Shown in pieces: positions 62,270 through 64,000 of a stretch of 64,000 nucleotides of DNA. The notes under the pieces were generated by a model. The model saw only the letters and a program-made list of their open reading frames with translations. It had not been told where the DNA came from and made no database searches. This DNA is from Vibrio pelagius (lineage in GTDB: Bacteria > Pseudomonadota > Gammaproteobacteria > Enterobacterales > Vibrionaceae): contig NZ_AP025505.1 of assembly GCF_024347575.1 (NCBI RefSeq), positions 124,001 to 188,000 on the forward strand, read 5' to 3'. The position numbers and the translations under genes are program-made. Each line of letters starts with the position of its first letter. Positions within the stretch are counted from its first letter, which is position 1.

Positions 62270-62304
62270 TCAGCCCCAACAGCTTTTGCCGTGGGGCTGA
62301 ATGC
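62270..62304. terminator. terminator after eda
   Basis: TCAGCCCCA and TGGGGCTGA pair perfectly around a 13-base loop, 22 bases after eda; an A-run precedes it and TTTT follows within a few bases. Confidence 0.7.
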
Positions 62305-62408
62305 GTTTTAGAGGATCAACATTAATTGGGTTATTAAGGAGCCAGAAACATCTGCTCAAGCTGCTATTTTTTTTACTGTAAAAGAATGGGTATAAGCCTT
62401 TGACCAAA

Positions 62409-62438
62409 AATAAAAAAAAGCCAGTGACAACACTGGCT
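62409..62438 (-). terminator. terminator of the rpiB-like/kdgF operon
   Basis: AGCCAGTG and CACTGGCT form a perfect 8-bp stem with loop ACAA, and the minus strand continues as eight Ts. It lies about 120 bases past the rpiB-like stop codon. Confidence 0.82.
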
Positions 62439-62560
62439 GGAAAATCCCGATATGGATAGCAAAATAAAGAATAAAACAGTCAATAAGTAGTGTTACGTTT
62501 AATTAAGCAGTGACCTCAAAGGTTAGGGTTTAACAAATTCTGAAGCCACAGCAAATTAAA

Positions 62561-63196
62561 TTAGTCAATCAGACTGCGAACGTACTCTGCAATCTCAGTA
62601 ACTTGACAGTTAGCAAAGAAACACTCTTGGAACTGGGCGCTGCCAACAGCTTGCTTAACTAAGTCTTGATCAATCGCTTTTAGTGAATCAACAACGTCTT
62701 TACATACTGCTGCTTTAACGTTGTTTAGGATGGCAGCGTTTGCTTGCTGAGGTGCAGCACGCTCGATTGGGTAGCCTTCGCCACGAGCGCCAGTGAACGC
62801 TTTTTCGAAAATGTAACGAACGTTCAGTTCACCAGCCCAACCAAAACCTTTTGCGAACGCTAGAGCAATCGCGTTACCGTTGTTGATTTGGTTGAATAGG
62901 AACGCATCAGATGGCTCTAGGCAGTAACCACAAACGACACCTGGGTGTAGGTTGCTTGCCATTAGTGCGCCTTGACCTGTACCACAACCAGTTACGATGA
63001 AATCCACTGCCTTAGAGTTCAGTAAGATGCTCGCTTGGATACCTAGGTGGATGTACGTTAGGTGATGATCGTTTTCGTCAGTCATACCTACATTGAATAC
63101 TTCGTGACCTAGACCACCAGCAACCGTGTTTAGCTCAGCAGCAACCATAGCGTTTTTAGGTGCTTGGCTGTTTTCCATAGTTAGTGCAATTTTCAT
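62561..63196 (-). CDS. RpiB/LacA/LacB-family isomerase, probably for deoxy-hexosulose-uronate
   Basis: 211 residues. The RpiB fold is seen (MKIALTMENSQAPKN and VTGCGTGQGALMASN, the anion-binding loop), with a C-terminal extension beyond the roughly 150 residues of RpiB. Some RpiB relatives (DhuI-type) isomerise 4-deoxy-L-threo-5-hexosulose uronate. Its position next to kdgF and opposite kdgK-eda points to that KduI-like step. Substrate assignment is inference; family is sure. Confidence 0.82.
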   Translation of the reverse strand: MKIALTMENSQAPKNAMVAAELNTVAGGLGHEVFNVGMTDENDHHLTYIHLGIQASILLNSKAVDFIVTGCGTGQGALMASNLHPGVVCGYCLEPSDAFLFNQINNGNAIALAFAKGFGWAGELNVRYIFEKAFTGARGEGYPIERAAPQQANAAILNNVKAAVCKDVVDSLKAIDQDLVKQAVGSAQFQECFFANCQVTEIAEYVRSLID

Positions 63197-63229
63197 TGAA
63201 TTCTCCTGCGGCGAACCGCGTAACTAATT

Positions 63230-63272
63230 TTAAAACTTATACGAAATCTTTTTTTAAAACTTATACAAAATC
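63230..63272. repeat. tandem 23-bp duplication at the kdgF 3' end
   Basis: TTTAAAACTTATACGAAATC and TTTAAAACTTATACAAAATC stand side by side. The second contains the last codons of kdgF (KDFV and stop), the first is a copy with one change between kdgF and the rpiB-like gene. Confidence 0.8.
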
Positions 63273-63581
63273 TTTGCGCATTGGCGTGAAGTTATCGATT
63301 AACACACCTGCTTCTAGACACACACAGCCGTGCTCAATATTTGGCTCTTTGTACATAGTGTCGCCCGCTTCAACAATTTTCTTCTCATCGCCGATAGTGA
63401 ATTCGAACTTACCAGACAGTACGTAAGTCAACTGCTCATGTGGGTGGTTGTGCATAGAACCAATGGCACCTTTTTCAAAGTGCACTTCAACGGCCATCAT
63501 GTTGTCACTGTGCGCAAGCACTTTACGTGAGATACCGTCGCCTAAGTCTTCTAGTTTGATGTCTTTGTTGTATACAAACAT
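63261..63581 (-). CDS. kdgF: cupin KdgF, unsaturated-uronate processing
   Basis: 106 residues, a single cupin. Metal ligands are in GSMHNHPHEQLTYVLSG (His, His, Gln/Glu) and IEHGCVC (His). KdgF converts 4,5-unsaturated galacturonate or mannuronate to linear keto forms in pectin and alginate use. The length is typical. It is followed by the rpiB-like gene and overlaps the end of the YgjV-like gene by 31 bases. Confidence 0.9.
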   Translation of the reverse strand: MFVYNKDIKLEDLGDGISRKVLAHSDNMMAVEVHFEKGAIGSMHNHPHEQLTYVLSGKFEFTIGDEKKIVEAGDTMYKEPNIEHGCVCLEAGVLIDNFTPMRKDFV

Positions 63582-64000
63582 GGGTCTTCTTTCTCTTCGT
63601 TATCGACGAGCTTCACTTTCTTTTGCTCTCTGAGCAATTTTGCTGTGGTCATTAAGTTAACGCTTATTAGCGTCATCTCCAGCAGAGTTCCACCAATCGA
63701 TCCTATGATGAAATTATTGGTCAGCCAGCATAACGCCCCGACCAAAAAACCGATTCTCATCGCAACGCCTTTGAGAACAAACACCGAGAACGTCCCGATG
63801 ACAGTGCCCAATATTGGCCAGATGTCCTGTGGCGATTCCATAATATAGAAGCCACTGGCTATACTGATGACGATGAATATTGCTGCGACTCTTTTCGATG
63901 AAATATAAATCGCGGTAGCAGTTCGAAGTGCTGAAAGCCCTGAACTGACTACCGACACTAAAGAACCTAGCAAGAAAAAATGCAGTAGATGGTTTAGATG
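63551..64000 (-). CDS. YgjV-like inner-membrane protein, C-terminal part
   Basis: The frame is open to the right window edge and begins outside it. 149 codons are visible, with about five membrane segments (NHLLHFFLLGSLVS, then RVAAIFIVISIASGFYI, IGTFSVFVLKGVAM and LVGALCWLTNNFIIGS). The order LTNNFIIGSIGGTLLEMTLISVN matches the YgjV family. It overlaps kdgF by 31 bases. It may take part in uronate uptake or sensing; unproven. Confidence 0.72.
   Translation of the reverse strand, partial: HLNHLLHFFLLGSLVSVVSSGLSALRTATAIYISSKRVAAIFIVISIASGFYIMESPQDIWPILGTVIGTFSVFVLKGVAMRIGFLVGALCWLTNNFIIGSIGGTLLEMTLISVNLMTTAKLLREQKKVKLVDNEEKEDPCLYTTKTSN

Overview
The window looks like a chromosomal segment of a marine gammaproteobacterium, most likely a Vibrio. 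The support is the gene content and style: an fhuACDB-type ferric hydroxamate locus, dps/ahpC with OxyR-like sites, a sigma-54-type flagellin promoter, a KdgF/KdgK/Eda uronate route, and moderate AT-rich composition. The species cannot be fixed from sequence alone. No rRNA, tRNA, CRISPR or integron attC site was seen.

Layout. (1) 1-8158: a run of small minus-strand accessory genes (four GNAT acetyltransferases, methyltransferase, nucleotidyltransferases, P-loop kinase, YHS, LprI-like, VOC, HD and YgjV-like proteins). (2) 8275-9905: a lone ankyrin-like gene between two apparent gene tails. (3) 9935-23890: a malto-oligosaccharide system in two divergent operons. The minus operon holds binding protein, two permeases, GH13 enzyme, TrmB-type regulator and esterase. 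The plus operon holds an OmpG-like porin, an LpxD paralogue, a stand-alone MalK-type regulatory domain, a lipoprotein, MalK-like ATPase, deacetylase, SGNH hydrolase and a broken sulfatase-maturase gene. A CRP-like site lies between them. (4) 23891-25130: decayed fragments. (5) 25132-33150: an ABC exporter and the fhuACDB siderophore operon. (6) 33443-37028: metal-dependent hydrolase, a YdcZ-type transporter pair with a divergent LysR regulator, and dps.

(7) 37105-57108 is a 20-kb accessory island. Its borders are a 180-bp near-perfect direct repeat of the dps 3' end and terminator. It carries two metabolic modules, each with a BCCT-type transporter. Module A is BCCT, aldo/keto reductase, LysR regulator, aldehyde dehydrogenase and an aspartase-superfamily lyase whose substrate motifs differ from aspartase. 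Module B is an FGGY kinase, FAD-linked oxidase and SDR (the YgcE/YgcU/YgcW combination of E. coli), an RpiR regulator and BCCT. Between them lie one intact ISL3-type element, two decayed copies of it, IS21 and IS630 fragments and a fragment of a second aldo/keto reductase. The two modules are the best candidates for undescribed catabolism of quaternary-ammonium or similar compounds.

(8) 57426-64000: a sigma-54-type flagellin gene, a Prx5 peroxiredoxin, ahpC, then kdgK-eda and a convergent rpiB-like/kdgF/ygjV-like set for unsaturated uronates from alginate or pectin. dps, the peroxiredoxin and ahpC probably formed one oxidative-stress neighbourhood before the island entered.
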